From contig NW_019091387.1 in NCBI RefSeq assembly GCF_001949145.1, positions 527,207-591,206 on the forward strand: 64,000 nucleotides of DNA, given 5' to 3'. Below are positions 29,401 to 40,494 of the stretch, piece after piece (the stretch's first letter is position 1; each line of letters starts with the position of its first letter). The notes under the pieces were generated by a model. That model ran no database searches. It was given only the letters and a program-made list of their open reading frames with translations, and was not told where the DNA came from. This DNA comes from Acanthaster planci. Lineage: Eukaryota > Echinodermata > Asteroidea > Valvatida > Acanthasteridae. Position numbers and translations under genes: made by a program.

Positions 29401-32400
29401 TGGGTTTTGATGACATCCACCTACATGTATATAGACAAATCAAAATAATGGTTAGGCTAAACCAAACAATAGCTGAGTTTTCCATCACACTGAAAAGAAA
29501 GGCAGGGTGGGTAGCTACATGTACGTGGCATACTTACGGCTTGCCTGAGCTTGGTCCCTGGGTGATGGAGATAAACGTAGCCCTCTGATGTCTCAAGGTT
29601 CAAGTCCTCATTATCTTCTGTCTCAGAGGGGCCAACTTCATTCTGTAAAAAGTCGTGCAAACGATCCGAAAAAGTTTATGCAAACAATCATCAAAGTTGG
29701 TGAGGCAAATTAACCCTACCCCACTAGGCTCCTGCACTAGAGAGCAGACTGAACCTCACAAAATCCAACAGGTGCATGTACTTGTCTACGTGTGTGTACT
29801 TGTACATGCAGGTTACTGTACCAAACCTGATAAACTCCAACAGAATGAGCCTGTTGGAGTCTGAGTGATATGGTATGGGTGGGTCTAAGCAGTATAGGAT
29901 GAATTGCACTGAACGGTACCAAACCTGACAAAATAAGCCTTTTGCGAGTTAACTATGACCCAAATCTTCTTTCAATTCATGTGAACATAACAATTTGAAT
30001 TCTCCTTACTAAAACTGTTGCTATACATGTACATGTACCTCGTGATTCGGGGCAAGCTTTTGCTTGGTTACATAAGAGACGCCTTGCAACAATACACTGT
30101 TCTTAATGGATAAGAAGGGCACAAAGGAACCAGTCCCATCCAGAGATGGTGGTCGCTATACAAAAGCCTGCCCCGAATCATGAGGTATAGCAACAGTGTC
30201 TTTAGTCTGAGGAATTCAAATCGTTATGTTTATGTGCAGTCAGATAACTCAGTGCACCAGATTTTATTCAAATGGTTTATTAAGCATAGTCCAACAATTG
30301 GTACAGCAAACTAGACAGTCACTGCACACAATGAACCCTGTGTGTCCCAACTCACAGGGAATCCAACACCATCTCCCTGGGCCTTTCATCCCATGTCTCA
30401 CAAAATTCAACAAGTTCATCAGGTACGGTACCAAACCTGCCAAAACCTCACAAAACCTGCTGTTGGAGTATGGCAGGTTTGGGGTAGATAGGGTTAATGT
30501 TCTTCTTCTGACACTATCATTTTCAAAATGAAAATTAAAAAAAAATTCTTAGTTCAAAAATAACTATTGAGTATGCTTTTGAACTCAGTTTCTCTGATAC
30601 TTGAAGTCTTTCTCTTTAACTCACAACTCACAGATTTACTAACTCAAAAACTTCTGCATTTGCAATCCCAAGCAAATTTAAATGCGTATGAAACTGTGAA
30701 GGAAGGAGCAGCGTGGATTTTGTGAGTCTGACGTTACACGTACACTGTACCTTGCTGGCCTGACTTGCTGGTGATTTCCTTGTCTGGTTTGAGTTGCTTT
30801 CTGGCACGTCTACCACCTCAACCACTGGCGGGAAAACAAAATGCACAAGAGATACAACGCCATGGTACACTACCTGTATCAGGGGTTGTTTGAAAGGACC
30901 TTTTGCATATCTAATACACACCGAAGGGAAAAGAATACGGACGATTCACACTAGTGCGCCTCCAAGAGTTTGTAACACATGGACCAATCACAGAGGGCGA
31001 AATCTGTCCATCTGTTCCCAATGCGCATTGGGTTGACCGATTTCGCACACTGTGATTGGTCAACATGTTGCAAATTCTTGGAGGCATGCTATTGTGAAAC
31101 GCCCCTACTGCACGCAGTGCTTTTTGTAATTAAATAGCAAATGGAACTGTTGACCACTTCAGAGAGTGTTATTGATAAAAAGTAGACTCGAGCATAATAA
31201 CACATATGTACTAATGATTATAATAATGAATTTTGTCGGTTTTCCAGAGATGCATGTGCATTTCTCTACTCCACTGCTCTACTCCACCAAACCCACTGTC
31301 CAAGGTGCTTGCATGGATGAATATATGGAAATTCATAATACATAATGTACCATTGTACAATCTCAGAAGTAGCAATATTCAAGATCCACAGAGTGGACGA
31401 CAAAAGCATGCAACAATAAAATTTAAAGATTCGTGGCAAGAAAACAAGACTACTCCACAGAACATCTAACTTCTGTTTGCCTGTCTACTCACAATCCTTT
31501 ATTTCTTGTCCATAGAAATGAAGCAGCCCTGTCAGTTTCTTGCCAGACGGCAGGATACTCACTTTAAATAGAAAAATACCATGGAGACTTCAATTTGTCA
31601 AATAGATTCAGAAATCAGCAGAGACCAAATGCCCCTGACACATAGTAACAGGTGTTCCCCACCCATAAACAACCCACAAGTGTCAAGGCCTTCTCTCCAG
31701 CACACAGTCATGCTAAGCTCCACATTCCAAGTAATCTGGCCTCCCATACATGTAATGTCCCCAGGGTCATGACAATATTCCGGGCTGACAACTCTGACAG
31801 TGAACCGAGTGCCCACTTTCCTGCATTGCTGGCAATGTCATATTCACGTAAAAGCTGTTTTGCTTGTTTGCCATTGTATTCTAAGAAAAATCATACACAC
31901 CTCTTTCGAAAAGTATTGTACACATGTAAGCTCTCATTTTCCGTAAAGGAACGACTTTTCTTACAGTTAGGCTTCTTCTGTAAGATTCTCTGGCTTTCCC
32001 TGAAGGTTTGAGCTCTCATGATGGCTCCGACTGAAAGTATTTTGGCTGCGTTTGAGTTCCCCCATTGTTAGTGCTCTTTGTGGTTGTGCTTTTTAATGAT
32101 CGGCAAGTCCCAGATCAACAATGTCACCACTTTTGTGAATGGGAAATTCGTGGTACAACTACATGAACACATTCTTTTGGAATGGTTCACGGTGTGTGGA
32201 TGGCATACATGTGCACAATATTACATTTCAAATTTTGTTGCTATGAAACAGGGACCGAGTAAAACCTTTACAATATGGACATGTACAATATGTACATGTA
32301 CTAGGGATTATATCACCAACGAGCTCTAATGGAGGGCTTCCATGGCTGCCATGTTGGGGGCCAGTGCTTTTGTTTCACAGGATATACACAAAGGAAGTTT

Positions 32401-34569
32401 CCCTGTGGAACAAAAGAGCCGCCCTGCAAGATGGCTACCATGCAAAGCCTCTTGTTTGGCTTCTGTACTGGCACTATGACTGAACAAGTGAAGTGTGAGT
32501 TCCGGGTGAAATTTCACTGTGATAAATGATCATACTTATACGTAAATCTGTGTCTGGTCCTGCCCTGCAAATGTTGCATGTGGATATGTTCTCGCGAGAT
32601 GCAATTCGGCAGTAGTGCAACACTGGACCTTATTTCTGTTCTTTAAAAAAAATCTCTGAAGCCATGAATCAAGAAAGGAACACAAAATACTAAGCAATTT
32701 AATGTGGGATTCAATCTAAAACAACAAAAGGATATTCATGCAGCTATTTTAGAGGTACACCCCCCCTAAAAAAATTTGAAATGGATTGTGGTGGGTCTAC
32801 ATGTGTTATAAAGGGGACCAGTGATAGTGCTGTGCATCTAACGCTTGGCCTTATGATCACTTGATCATCAAAGCTTGCTTAATACTGACACACATGTATA
32901 CACAATGCATGGCACAGTTGAAGTTCTGACATACTGCGATATTGAGAAAAAGCACTCGTCACAAGATTTCCGTTTTCATTCCATTTTTTTCCAAGATTGG
33001 TTGAGAGTACTTAGAGAACTCAGAGTCAATCCGGAGAAGCGACTTTGAGTTCTCAAAGTAGGTTTGGTGAATCTCCCCCGAATTAGTTCTGCCATTTCAT
33101 GAGGTGTTTCAGCAAACAACAATAATAAGTCTATTGTTGACTTTGTTTTTTTTACGCAGGGGGTATCGGCTCTGAGCTGAAGTGCACCCCCAATCAGCGA
33201 AAAGAAAGACAGGTGGTTAAAAGCGGGTTCTTGCACGCGTTCTGCGTGTACGCAAAGACCATACGTACTGGAGTAAATTAGTTACGTGTACTCAGCATGC
33301 TCCATGTCAAACGCGCATATACGTGCGCGCCTCATGGCGTGCCTATGCGGTGAGTACCTAAAAAAACACGACCTCTTTTGTTCCGCTTAGAGCGGATATG
33401 AGTAAAATCTTGCCACAGTCTACTAAGAAAATTTTTCTTGATTCTCCTTGGACTTTGTAGGCAGCAGCTGAAGTGGAGTCGGGATGCAACATTCTTTCCT
33501 AACAGTAACCGTGTATCAAGTGACGTGATATTATTAGTATAAAATCCTGCCAATTGCAGCCATGCCCAGATGCCTGCCCAACCATGAAACGTGTGGGGCC
33601 TGATTGCCATGCCCATCAATGTTGTGATTGTCAGTATAGTATGGATTATCCGGAAGTGTCTGGCAATGCATATGTGTGGTTAGTGCTGGTGTCAGCCCGT
33701 TGGGCATTCTCACGGTCGGGATGACAGCATCTTGGTTCTTCTCTCTGATTGGTCAATGTGTGGCTGTTCGATATATCACACTTGCGCAGAATAAGGGACA
33801 ACATAAAAATGCATTTTCTGCCAGAGTGCTTGCTGTTTCAGAGAGTAATTTCTGTCTGTGTTAAATATATACTGTGTTTGTTTTTCATTTTCTTTTCGAT
33901 TATAATGCAACATTATAACTGTTTTTACATGCTAGCAATTTTGAATCTCAAAAATCTCTACATTTGTTGGGCCGTCCCATTTTAAATGTAGCAGACCAAA
34001 GATGGATATGTTGAACATTTGTGCCAAATTTTATGGCGACTGAACTGTGCTTATTATTGATTATCACGCCCACAAAACTGAAGAAATCGCTACAGCACGC
34101 CGATTGTTTAGTCTTGAATGCAATTGTGCGGCAGCCGAACCGCACCAAAAATCATTGAACATGGCACTTTCGAACCAAACCAAACTGGTCGGTTCAGATG
34201 TTCGGCTTTAATATGGTATGGCATTGATAGCCAGTCATATACAACCCGACAACATTTACATGGTTTACACTTCATAAATATGACGTTTGAACTCACACGC
34301 ACGACGTTCAAACTCACAAACACGTCACGGGTCGTCACGACCTTCAAACACGCACACACCATGCACACACGACGTCCAGACGTTGGAACTTACAAATACG
34401 ACGTTCAAACACACGACGTTTGTCTGTCCGTTTTAGAACACCATATGTACCACTTACCTTTCATCAGAGATATTTTCTTGCTATTGGCATCAAAAGAGTG
34501 TAAAATTCCTTCGAATTCATCGCCTCCAATTGTGGACACGCGAAGTTTCACTCCGACGTACGCCGCCAT
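20454..34569 (-). CDS. EXD1: EXD1-like protein (Lsm-like plus degenerate 3'-5' exonuclease domain), 787 aa, 12 coding exons
   Basis: In transcript order the exons are 34569-34458, 31561-31493, 30824-30751, 29642-29538, 29420-29334, 27307-27203, 26796-26716, 25566-25423, 25225-25031, 23679-23559, 23107-21978 and 20594-20454. They sum to 2364 bases with consistent phases. Residues 1-60 are the Lsm-like domain (VGVKLRVSTIGGDEFEG). Residues about 107-215 are the 3'-5' exonuclease-like domain, with IGVATEAERL where the DxE motif should be, HDSRWASD at 187-194, and NVYDTQAADVL. Residues 260-324 match the EXD1 helical region (ERPLSP...LAEFTASVDVF). Residues 365-787 are low complexity: an acidic run at about 557-586, GRGRAR at 720-725, and a final exon ending GPEPPDGSYP. 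In mouse, EXD1 acts with TDRD12 in nuclear piRNA biogenesis and is catalytically inactive. Human EXD1 is 514 aa; the excess here is the C-terminal tail. The link from exon 11 to exon 12 is the least certain part. Confidence 0.82.
20739..21136. mobile_element. TTAA-flanked piggyBac-like miniature element 1
   Basis: Both ends read inward from TTAA: TTAACCACTTGCTGCCGGGT on the left and, inverted, TTAACCACTACCTGCCGGGC on the right, 398 bp apart. TTAA target duplication with termini starting CC is the hallmark of piggyBac-type elements. The interior shares TTTCAGCCAGGCCTG and AAAAAGAGCCCAGATTG with the repeat at 57655-57990. It lies in the last intron of the EXD1-like gene, with no transposase. 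Confidence 0.65.
23827..23941. mobile_element. Copy 1 of the CCAGAGCT/AGACCTAG hairpin family
   Basis: The sequence runs CTGTCCAAAACGGGCTTCCA ... CTAGACAACAGATTTGGATG and resembles the better-preserved copy at 51413-51551 (shared GGGC[C/T]TCCAGAGCT, GTAGACAACAGAT and CTAGACCTAG-like words). It lies in an intron of the EXD1-like gene. Confidence 0.55.
24570..24997. repeat. Direct duplication of about 210 bp in EXD1 intron 9
   Basis: Copy 1 (24570-24780) and copy 2 (24793-24997) both run from TAAAAAGTCAGATTTC through GATAAAGCTACATGTAGC to CCCTCAGTGATAAAACAG. Copy 2 lacks part of a TTTCCAG repeat near its end. Copy 2 ends 34 bases short of the exon 9 donor. Confidence 0.9.
26508..26630. mobile_element. 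Hairpin MITE, GGCAGCCAT family, copy 2
   Basis: The family words GGAGCCATCTTGC, TTTTGTTCCACAGGGAAAC and CCAGCAAGATGGCAAACATG are arranged as an imperfect inverted repeat. The arrangement matches the copies at 7321-7455 and 32331-32452. It lies in EXD1 intron 7, close to exon 7. Confidence 0.7.
27778..29011 (-). mobile_element. Degenerate Tc1-type DNA transposon (1.23 kb) in EXD1 intron 5
   Basis: The element is bounded by TA on both sides (27776-27777 and 29012-29013). Its ends are inverted repeats: CACTGGCGTGCAAAGTCTGA on the left and, inverted, CACCGGCATGCAAAAGTCTG on the right, both running on into TCGCAC. Length, TA duplication and the remains of a DDE transposase on the minus strand identify a Tc1-type element. 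Confidence 0.9.
28075..28890 (-). pseudogene. Broken Tc1-type transposase
   Basis: Reading on the minus strand across several frames one finds, in order, a helix-turn-helix-linker remnant with QPRSGCPR, the WGCM block, and FQHDNAPAHTAR. The last of these contains the second catalytic aspartate region. Near the 5' boundary of the span comes a SPDLNPIENLWDELE-like block around 28230-28290. At least two in-frame stops and several frameshifts separate the blocks, so it makes no active enzyme. Confidence 0.85.
29710..30497. mobile_element. TTAA-flanked element 2 with telomere-like ends
   Basis: The ends are TTAACCCTACCCCACTAGGC on the left and, inverted, TTAACCCTATCTACCCCAAA on the right, 788 bp apart. 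Inside are repeated words of the type ACCAAACCTG(A/C)(C/T)AAA and TCCAACAGG, which also occur around 21680-21800. A separate hairpin element (29984-30231) is inserted in its middle. It lies in introns 3-4 territory of EXD1, downstream of exon 3 and upstream of exon 4. No coding capacity is present. Confidence 0.5.
29984..30231. mobile_element. Hairpin MITE with about 75-bp inverted arms
   Basis: The left arm starts ACATAACAATTTGAATTC, continues ACTGTTGCTATAC and ends CTCGTGATTCGGGGCA. The right arm is the near complement: TGCCCCGAATCATGAGGTAT ... GGAATTCAAATCGTTATGT. It is nested within the TTAA-flanked repeat at 29710-30497. Confidence 0.85.
30944..31100. mobile_element. Palindromic MITE in EXD1 intron 2
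   Basis: The arms TTCACACTAGTGCGCCTCCA... and ...TGGAGGCATGCTATTGTGAA are near complements. They continue inward through GTAACACATGGACCAATCAC and its partner GTGATTGGTCAACATGTTGC and through GGCGAAATC/GATTTCGCAC. The element is 157 bp. Confidence 0.85.
32331..32452. mobile_element. Hairpin MITE, GGCAGCCAT family, copy 3
   Basis: The arms are GGAGGGCTTCCATGGCTGCC and its partner ATGGCTACCATGCAAAGCCT, with the internal family words GCCAGTGCTTTTGTTTCACAG and TCCCTGTGGAACAAAAG. It lies in EXD1 intron 1 and gives a spurious 66-aa open frame. Confidence 0.75.
33195..33410. repeat. Dispersed repeat, CACGCGTTCT family, copy 1
   Basis: The words GACAGGTGGTTA, GGGTTCTTGCACGCGTTCTG, GTGTACGCAAAGACCATAC, CTATGCGGTGAGTACC and CTCTTTTGTTCCGC recur in the same order at 48965-49190. 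A more diverged set recurs at 50620-50835. It is probably a SINE-like or MITE-like family; the ends are not resolved. It lies in EXD1 intron 1. Confidence 0.8.
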
Positions 34570-34822
34570 CTTCTTCAGTAATCTGGAAATAGTAGCCCGC
34601 CCTCAATAGTCCCCGTTCCATCGCGCACAGGTACACTGATGTAATTATTTAATTATCCCGTGATAGGCGCTTCATACCAGCCATCACGCTATCATCGGAT
34701 CTGTCAGGTGATTCGTTAAGGATGATTTCAGTGTTTTCACCTGATGTAAGCGGTCATCGCAGTTTGTTTTATAAGCGCTTAGTGGGTCATTTGTGTGATA
34801 AATGCTGTATTTCTGATTCAGG
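34570..34822. promoter_or_regulatory. Compact divergent promoter region of EXD1 and FBXL9-like genes
   Basis: Only 253 bases separate the EXD1-like start codon (34569, minus) from the FBXL9-like start codon (34823, plus). Both 5' untranslated regions and both core promoters must share this space, unless non-coding upstream exons exist. I see no convincing TATA box. Confidence 0.6.
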
Positions 34823-37800
34823 ATGGATCTTCCAACTGAAGTGAGTACATCATATAGCCTAGTTAGTAAGCACGGACTGATCGATAGAGCAGGGAAATAA
34901 AAAAACTTATACATATCAGGATCAGATACATGTAGGCCTACTGATGTAGATACTGGCATGAGTGGGGACCTGTGATTTTATGGATTTTCTCTTATCAGGT
35001 CGTGTCACGTGCATGCGTGTACTGGTAGATATTGTATTCTTATGTATTTAGTACAAACCATATACATGTAAGTACCTACTTGAATCACCCTGGTGACATT
35101 TCCTATCCTTCATTATAAACATGTCCTTTTGAGACAAGTGATGAGAAGTCTGCCTGTATGGCATGTTTGGTATGATATGTCTGGAGATTGAACCTTGCCT
35201 TAAATACTATGACTAAGTTGTGTGAAATAAGCATGTTATAAAATTTGAGAATTGTTACTAATATTAGGGTTAACAGGGCTTAAAACTAACATTAAGCTGT
35301 AGTCAGTTTCCCTATGGGGCAGCGCGGACATCCGGGATTCTCGCAAAATGACAGGTACTACGTCGGTGAAAACAGCAACCTTGGCGACGTACGCACACAC
35401 CAGCCAGTATGAGGATCGGGTTATACAGTCTTTTCTTTGATCTGTACGTACACGCGCGCTCGTTGCAGTTGTTTTCACCGACCGCGGTGTGGTTGCTACC
35501 CGTATTTTTGTTCAACTCCCTGATGTCTGCGCTTCCCCATATGATTTGTTTCTCTTGTATACATTTAGCATATTTTATACTTTGTTTTTCAAGTTAAAGA
35601 GGTTGACACATCTGAATAGTGTGCACAGCATGTACTTTTATAAGTTCCTGTAAACTTAAACCGAGCCATACCATTGGTGATACCAGTACGATTAACTGTA
35701 AATGAAAAAAAGATCTGAAAATGTTTGTTCCTTTGTATTTCAGCTGATCTCATATATTATGAGATTCTTAACATCTTCTGAGCGCCATGAAGCATCCCTG
35801 GTCTGCAAGAAATGGTACTATGCATCGCTGGACCCTGCCCTGCACCAGAGCTCTGTCATAACTCTCCGAGCCAGTAATAGCACTGGGGAGAAGTTCCACC
35901 ATCTGGGACAGCGCAAGAGCCCCAGCCTGGTGGTGAGCCACGTTGATGGGTCCCGTGACTGTGGCCAAGTCCTGGAGGAGATTGGCCACCACCTGGGCCC
36001 ACATCTGACCAGCCTCAGCCTGCGGGGATCCGACGTCACCGAGACTGTCTTTGTCGGGATTATCGGCCACTGCCCTGGGCTGCAGCGGCTGGACGTGAGC
36101 TGCTGCAACAGCCTCTTCATGTCTGGGAACCTGCTGCAGAAGGCGGAGGACCGGGAGAAAGTGGCCCAGCCACTCGAGAATGTCACCTCCCTCAACCTTG
36201 CCTCCAACCGGTACCTGTCAGACATCCTCTTCAACAGACTTGTGGGCGTAATGCCCAGTGTGGCCAAGCTCTCGCTGGCATCCTGCAACATCATCCATCA
36301 GAGCGATGCCTACATCAGCGCTGATCGAAAGTCCAGTTCCTTCATGTCCTTGTCCAACTTCCTGATGTACCTGCAGCATCATGCAGACAAGATCCTGTCC
36401 CTGGACCTGAGCTGCACCGGGATAGGAAGTGAGGCACTCCATCTCATCAGCCATGTCAAGGGCCTGGTGCTAGAGGAACTGACCCTAAAAAAGTGCAGTG
36501 GAATCAGCAACGAGGGAGTCGCTAGTCTCGTCAAGAAGCAGTCCTCGCTCCGATCCCTCGATCTCAGCAGCGTAGCGTCCCTGAACAGCCCATCCCTGAT
36601 CGCCATCTGCAAGTATCTACCTCACTTGGAGCACCTGAACGCCAGCGAGTGGTCCCAGTTAGAGCCCCAGGCATCAGAGTACCTCTCCTCATTGCGGCAC
36701 CTGAAGTCTGTCAACATGTCCAACTGCTACCACGTCGGCCTGCACCACCTGTGCAAGGGACTCGGAAGCAGCAACTCCTCCCACCTGGTCTCGCTGAGCC
36801 TCGGGGGCTGCGGGTCCGTCCGCGATGAGGTCGTCTTGAGCCTCGTGAAGAGCTTACCTCAGCTTGAGCAACTTGATCTCAGCTCTTGCTTCGGCGTTGG
36901 AGATTCCAGTGTACATGCCATTTCAAGGTAGGAGCCATGAAACCATAGGGACTTACATTTACATGTGTTTATGTACTTCAAAGTCCTCATCAACTACTTA
37001 AGAAAATTCTCACAAATGTGACGTTCATACAATGTACACATGTAATACACTGACTTTGTATCACTTTTAAATTGACACTGAAAGATCTGTGTACATAGTG
37101 AAACAACTTGTACAACTTTCCTCAGGTTTCAATGTTGATCAACTTTTCACACCTGTCAAGTTGACAGATGATATTCTATATGCCTCTCGATAATGTTATT
37201 CATTAGAACCTACATGCGAAACTGACTCGGTGTATTTCTTTCATTCTTATCCCTCCTGGATTTCAGGTTTTTGCCCAATCTTAAGAAGCTTCGATTAGCC
37301 TGGTGCAAGAAGATCACCGACTTTGGATTGCTGGGCCTGGATCAGAATGCACCGGTCTTCATCACCGACAACGAAGCCACCAAGCACTACAGCGACCGCT
37401 TCACCAAGAGCCACAGCAACATGGGTTTCTTCAAGCGCCCGTCCTTCAACGAGAAGATCCTGAAAATCCCGGAGAAGGAGATTCAGAGGCTGATGGATGC
37501 CCCAGACCAGGTCAACCTGACGGCGCTGACCAGGCTGGAATCATTGGATCTGACGGCCTGCAACCACCTGACGGACATCTGCGTATCCCACGCTGTCCGC
37601 TTCCCCTGTTTGCACTCGCTCACCCTCAGCCTCTGCTCCAACATCACCGATCAGAGCCTGGCTGCCCTGGCAGCCAACAACCCCAACCTGGTGGAGCTGC
37701 TGATTGGCCACTGCCACCAGGTGACTGACGCAGGATTGAAGGTTCTTGTCCAGCGGCGCAGGGGGCTGAGGTCGCTGGATGTCTGCGGCTGCGAGAAGGT

Positions 37801-37996
37801 CACGGACGCCACACTGCTGGCCCTGGGCCAATACACCAAGCACCTGCAGCATCTCAACATCTCACAGTGCGGTGGCGTGACCATGGCGACAGCCGAGAAG
37901 CTACAGCAGCAGGTACCCACTCTGAGGTCACTGCAGATGGCGCACATATCCAGCGGTGGCTCTGCCTTCTACCACTACCAGCCAATCAGTTTTTGA
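34823..37996 (+). CDS. LRRC29: F-box and leucine-rich-repeat protein, FBXL9/LRRC29-like, 643 aa
   Basis: The coding exons are 34823-34840 (18 bases, MDLPTE), 35744-36927 and 37267-37996, in total 1932 bases. All borders are GT/AG and the phases agree. Residues 3-40 are an F-box (LPTELISYIMRFLTSSERHEASLVCKKWYY motif region). From about residue 100 to 610 run cysteine-containing LRRs of the SKP2/GRR1 type (LxSLDLTACNHLTD, LVELLIGHCHQVTDAGL, LRSLDVCGCEKVTDATL). The end, AEKLQQQVPTLRSLQ, resembles the C-terminus of FBXL9/LRRC29. The family supplies the substrate receptor of SCF ubiquitin ligases; the substrate is unknown. Exon 1 is so short that automated annotation could miss the true start and begin inside exon 2, losing the first half of the F-box. 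Another FBXL member remains possible. Confidence 0.8.
35314..35541. mobile_element. MITE, ATGGGGCAGCGCGGACATC family, copy 1
   Basis: The terminal inverted repeats are ATGGGGCAGCGCGGACATC and, inverted, ATGGGGAAGCGCAGACATC, 228 bp apart. The interior contains CGTACGTACACGCGCGCTCG and CACCGACCGCGGTGTGG, shared in inverted orientation with the copy at 60747-60927. It lies in intron 1 of the FBXL9-like gene and ends about 200 bases before exon 2. Confidence 0.85.
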
Positions 37997-38186
37997 GACA
38001 GTAAAAGCTCAATTACAGTGACCATTGACCATTGACCAGTCACTATTGATGCATGTCAAGTAAAATCTGACCAATTCAAGCTTCACTTTTATGTGAGAGT
38101 TTTTAAGTCCTAACACTTATTCAAAAAAATTCAGTCAAGATTTTTTCAGATAGAACGCACATATCATGTATGCAGAAGGATGTAAA

Positions 38187-38192
38187 AATAAA
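38187..38192 (+). promoter_or_regulatory. Probable polyadenylation signal of the FBXL9-like gene (AATAAA)
   Basis: This AATAAA lies about 190 bases downstream of the stop codon at 37996, on the transcribed strand. A second AATAAA near 39186 could serve a longer form. Confidence 0.45.
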
Positions 38193-40330
38193 CCAGCCTT
38201 TCTTTTAAATGTGTAGTTACTAGCAGAAAAACCATCTGCTGTTGAAATGGGACATGCTGAAGTATGTTAACACATTCACCAGGCCAGCTGGAGCTTGGGA
38301 TGTGTACACACCCACAGGTTTGCACTGTGCCAACCACTTTCCATAATGATTGTCACAGAGCAGTTATTTTCTGCGTGAAGGTAGGCACTGACCATACAGT
38401 CATCCTGCTGTTGGTCCATGGGGACATTAATGTTCACAGTTTGTGTAATCTCACAAACAGTAGGCTTTATCTCCTTAACATTCTGGGAAGTATTCTTCCA
38501 AACTTTTCGGTGGAAAAGTTAATGGAATTATGTACCTTTTGTGTTTGTTAAAATACTGCAATATACCCAACGAAATACCAAACTTTTTCCCAGTGTGTGA
38601 ACTTTCTAAAATAGCATCTCTGGGCATTGAATCCAAGGGCATTGACAAAGGATCATATCCATTTCCTGGTTCTAAAGATGAAAACATTTTCTAATTCAGT
38701 TCCTATCACCAGCAATAAAATCCCATGGAAAGTTTACACGACATTCAATGTGTACACATCTGCACAGCACACAGGTGTGTGTGCAGATTTGTTGGTTAGC
38801 TTGACGAAAATTTGTAAAAAGTCAGTTTTATTGAAAGTGGTTATGGTGGAAGTAACTCTTTATCAGATGAAGGTTTGAACATAAGGACCATAAATAATGC
38901 CCTTAATGCACATTTATAAAGCACAAACCATATCCCCCATGATAATAGACACTGTCAACATACATCCCCTCTTCCTACGGTAAATCTATTCTTGTAAAAA
39001 AATTCAACTTAATCTTCTTGAAGTTAACATGTACATGTACCTCCATATTGTATAAAATGGTAGTCATTTTATGTCAGTTTGTAATTTAATATTTCAAGCA
39101 TTCGATGTCTCAGATTGATTCTTTGCTTGTAAACTATTTTGACACATCTTTGATTTTAAATATAATTGTAATGTATATGTGTGTAAATAAAATTCTGAGA
39201 TGATTTTTACACTTGATGCATATATTATACAGAGAGAGAAATATCAATTAATCCTTGGAGAAATGCAAGGGGGAAGATTTTGATTAGATTTGATACCCAC
39301 AACACTGAAATTATTTGGTTAAAGTGTATTTATAGTTTTGAAAGTTTAAATTTGAGAAATGCCTTATTATACATCATCATATACATGTACATCAATATTT
39401 TGCGAGATTGTGTTGATACAATCAACTGCCAAGCTGTAAGCAGTTTAATAACGTACACGGGAAAGCTTGAATTCTGTGGGAACCCTCGGAAAACTTTGGG
39501 TCCACGTTGTTTTTGAACAGTTGATTGCTTTGCAAATTTAATGCCTAAATCCACATCAAATGAGTAAGTAGTCAGGAGCAATGTACATGTACACTACATG
39601 ACTGTGAAGGACTGGTAGTGTTTTCTTCCATAATAGCTTTTTCTTTGCTGTAAACTGGGCTTGATTAAATGTAAATCTTTGCAGGATTTGAAATTTGATT
39701 AGTTTTTTACGGTTAAAAATAAAAATCAAATTATGTGTCGTTTACATCCTTTCTGTTCCTGTGACAGACTTTTTTCAGTAATCGCATAAACTTGTAGGTA
39801 CAGTAGTGTAAGAGGCTGGAGAACTCAGTTACTAAGAGTCGGTAGGAGTTTTCCTGCACGAGCCTTGATGAGTAGTCAAGGGCGGATCCAGAAAACCAAA
39901 TGTCCAGGTGGTGGAAGGGGAGAGGTGGGCAACATTTTGGAACTTTCATAAAGTACTAACTTTCTGTGGCCTTTGTGGAGGTTGCTGGTACATTGTGGTG
40001 CATTTTACACCTCACCAATCCGTCATTTCCTCTGGCCAGTTGGTTCTGTCATTATTTCCACTCCTTGACAAGAGTGACTGGAAGTGTTATGAGTCAGTAG
40101 CTGCAGAATGGGCGGTGATACCCCTAGTTAAATGACGTGTGGGGAAAAAAAGTACCACGGAATTAGGACATTACTCGTATCAGTACACAGGTTTGTATAA
40201 TTTCCTGCCAAGGGTTTTCAATAAAGAGTAATCATTGAAAGAAATCTGATAGTCATTCTAACTAGCAGAAATTCCATTTGGTGTACTTTGTGACGAATTT
40301 TGTTACTCCCAAGATTTGAATCAAAGTGCA

Positions 40331-40494
40331 TTAACCCCTACATCCTGCGGCTTTATGTGAGGATTAGTGCATACCACACGTGCATTCTATACATTATGCA
40401 GCTGCGGTTTCAATGTGGGCCTGCTGCTGGACAGAGCTTTGCATACCGCAGCCCAGCAGTCACGGTCAACAGAATCCCAGCCGGAAGGGGTTAA
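40331..40494. mobile_element. TTAA-flanked piggyBac-like miniature element 3
   Basis: The ends are TTAACCCCTACATCCTGCGG on the left and, inverted, TTAACCCCTTCCGGCTGGGA on the right, 164 bp apart. The block GCATACCGCAGCCCAGCAGT also occurs inverted at 63290-63330. Confidence 0.6.
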
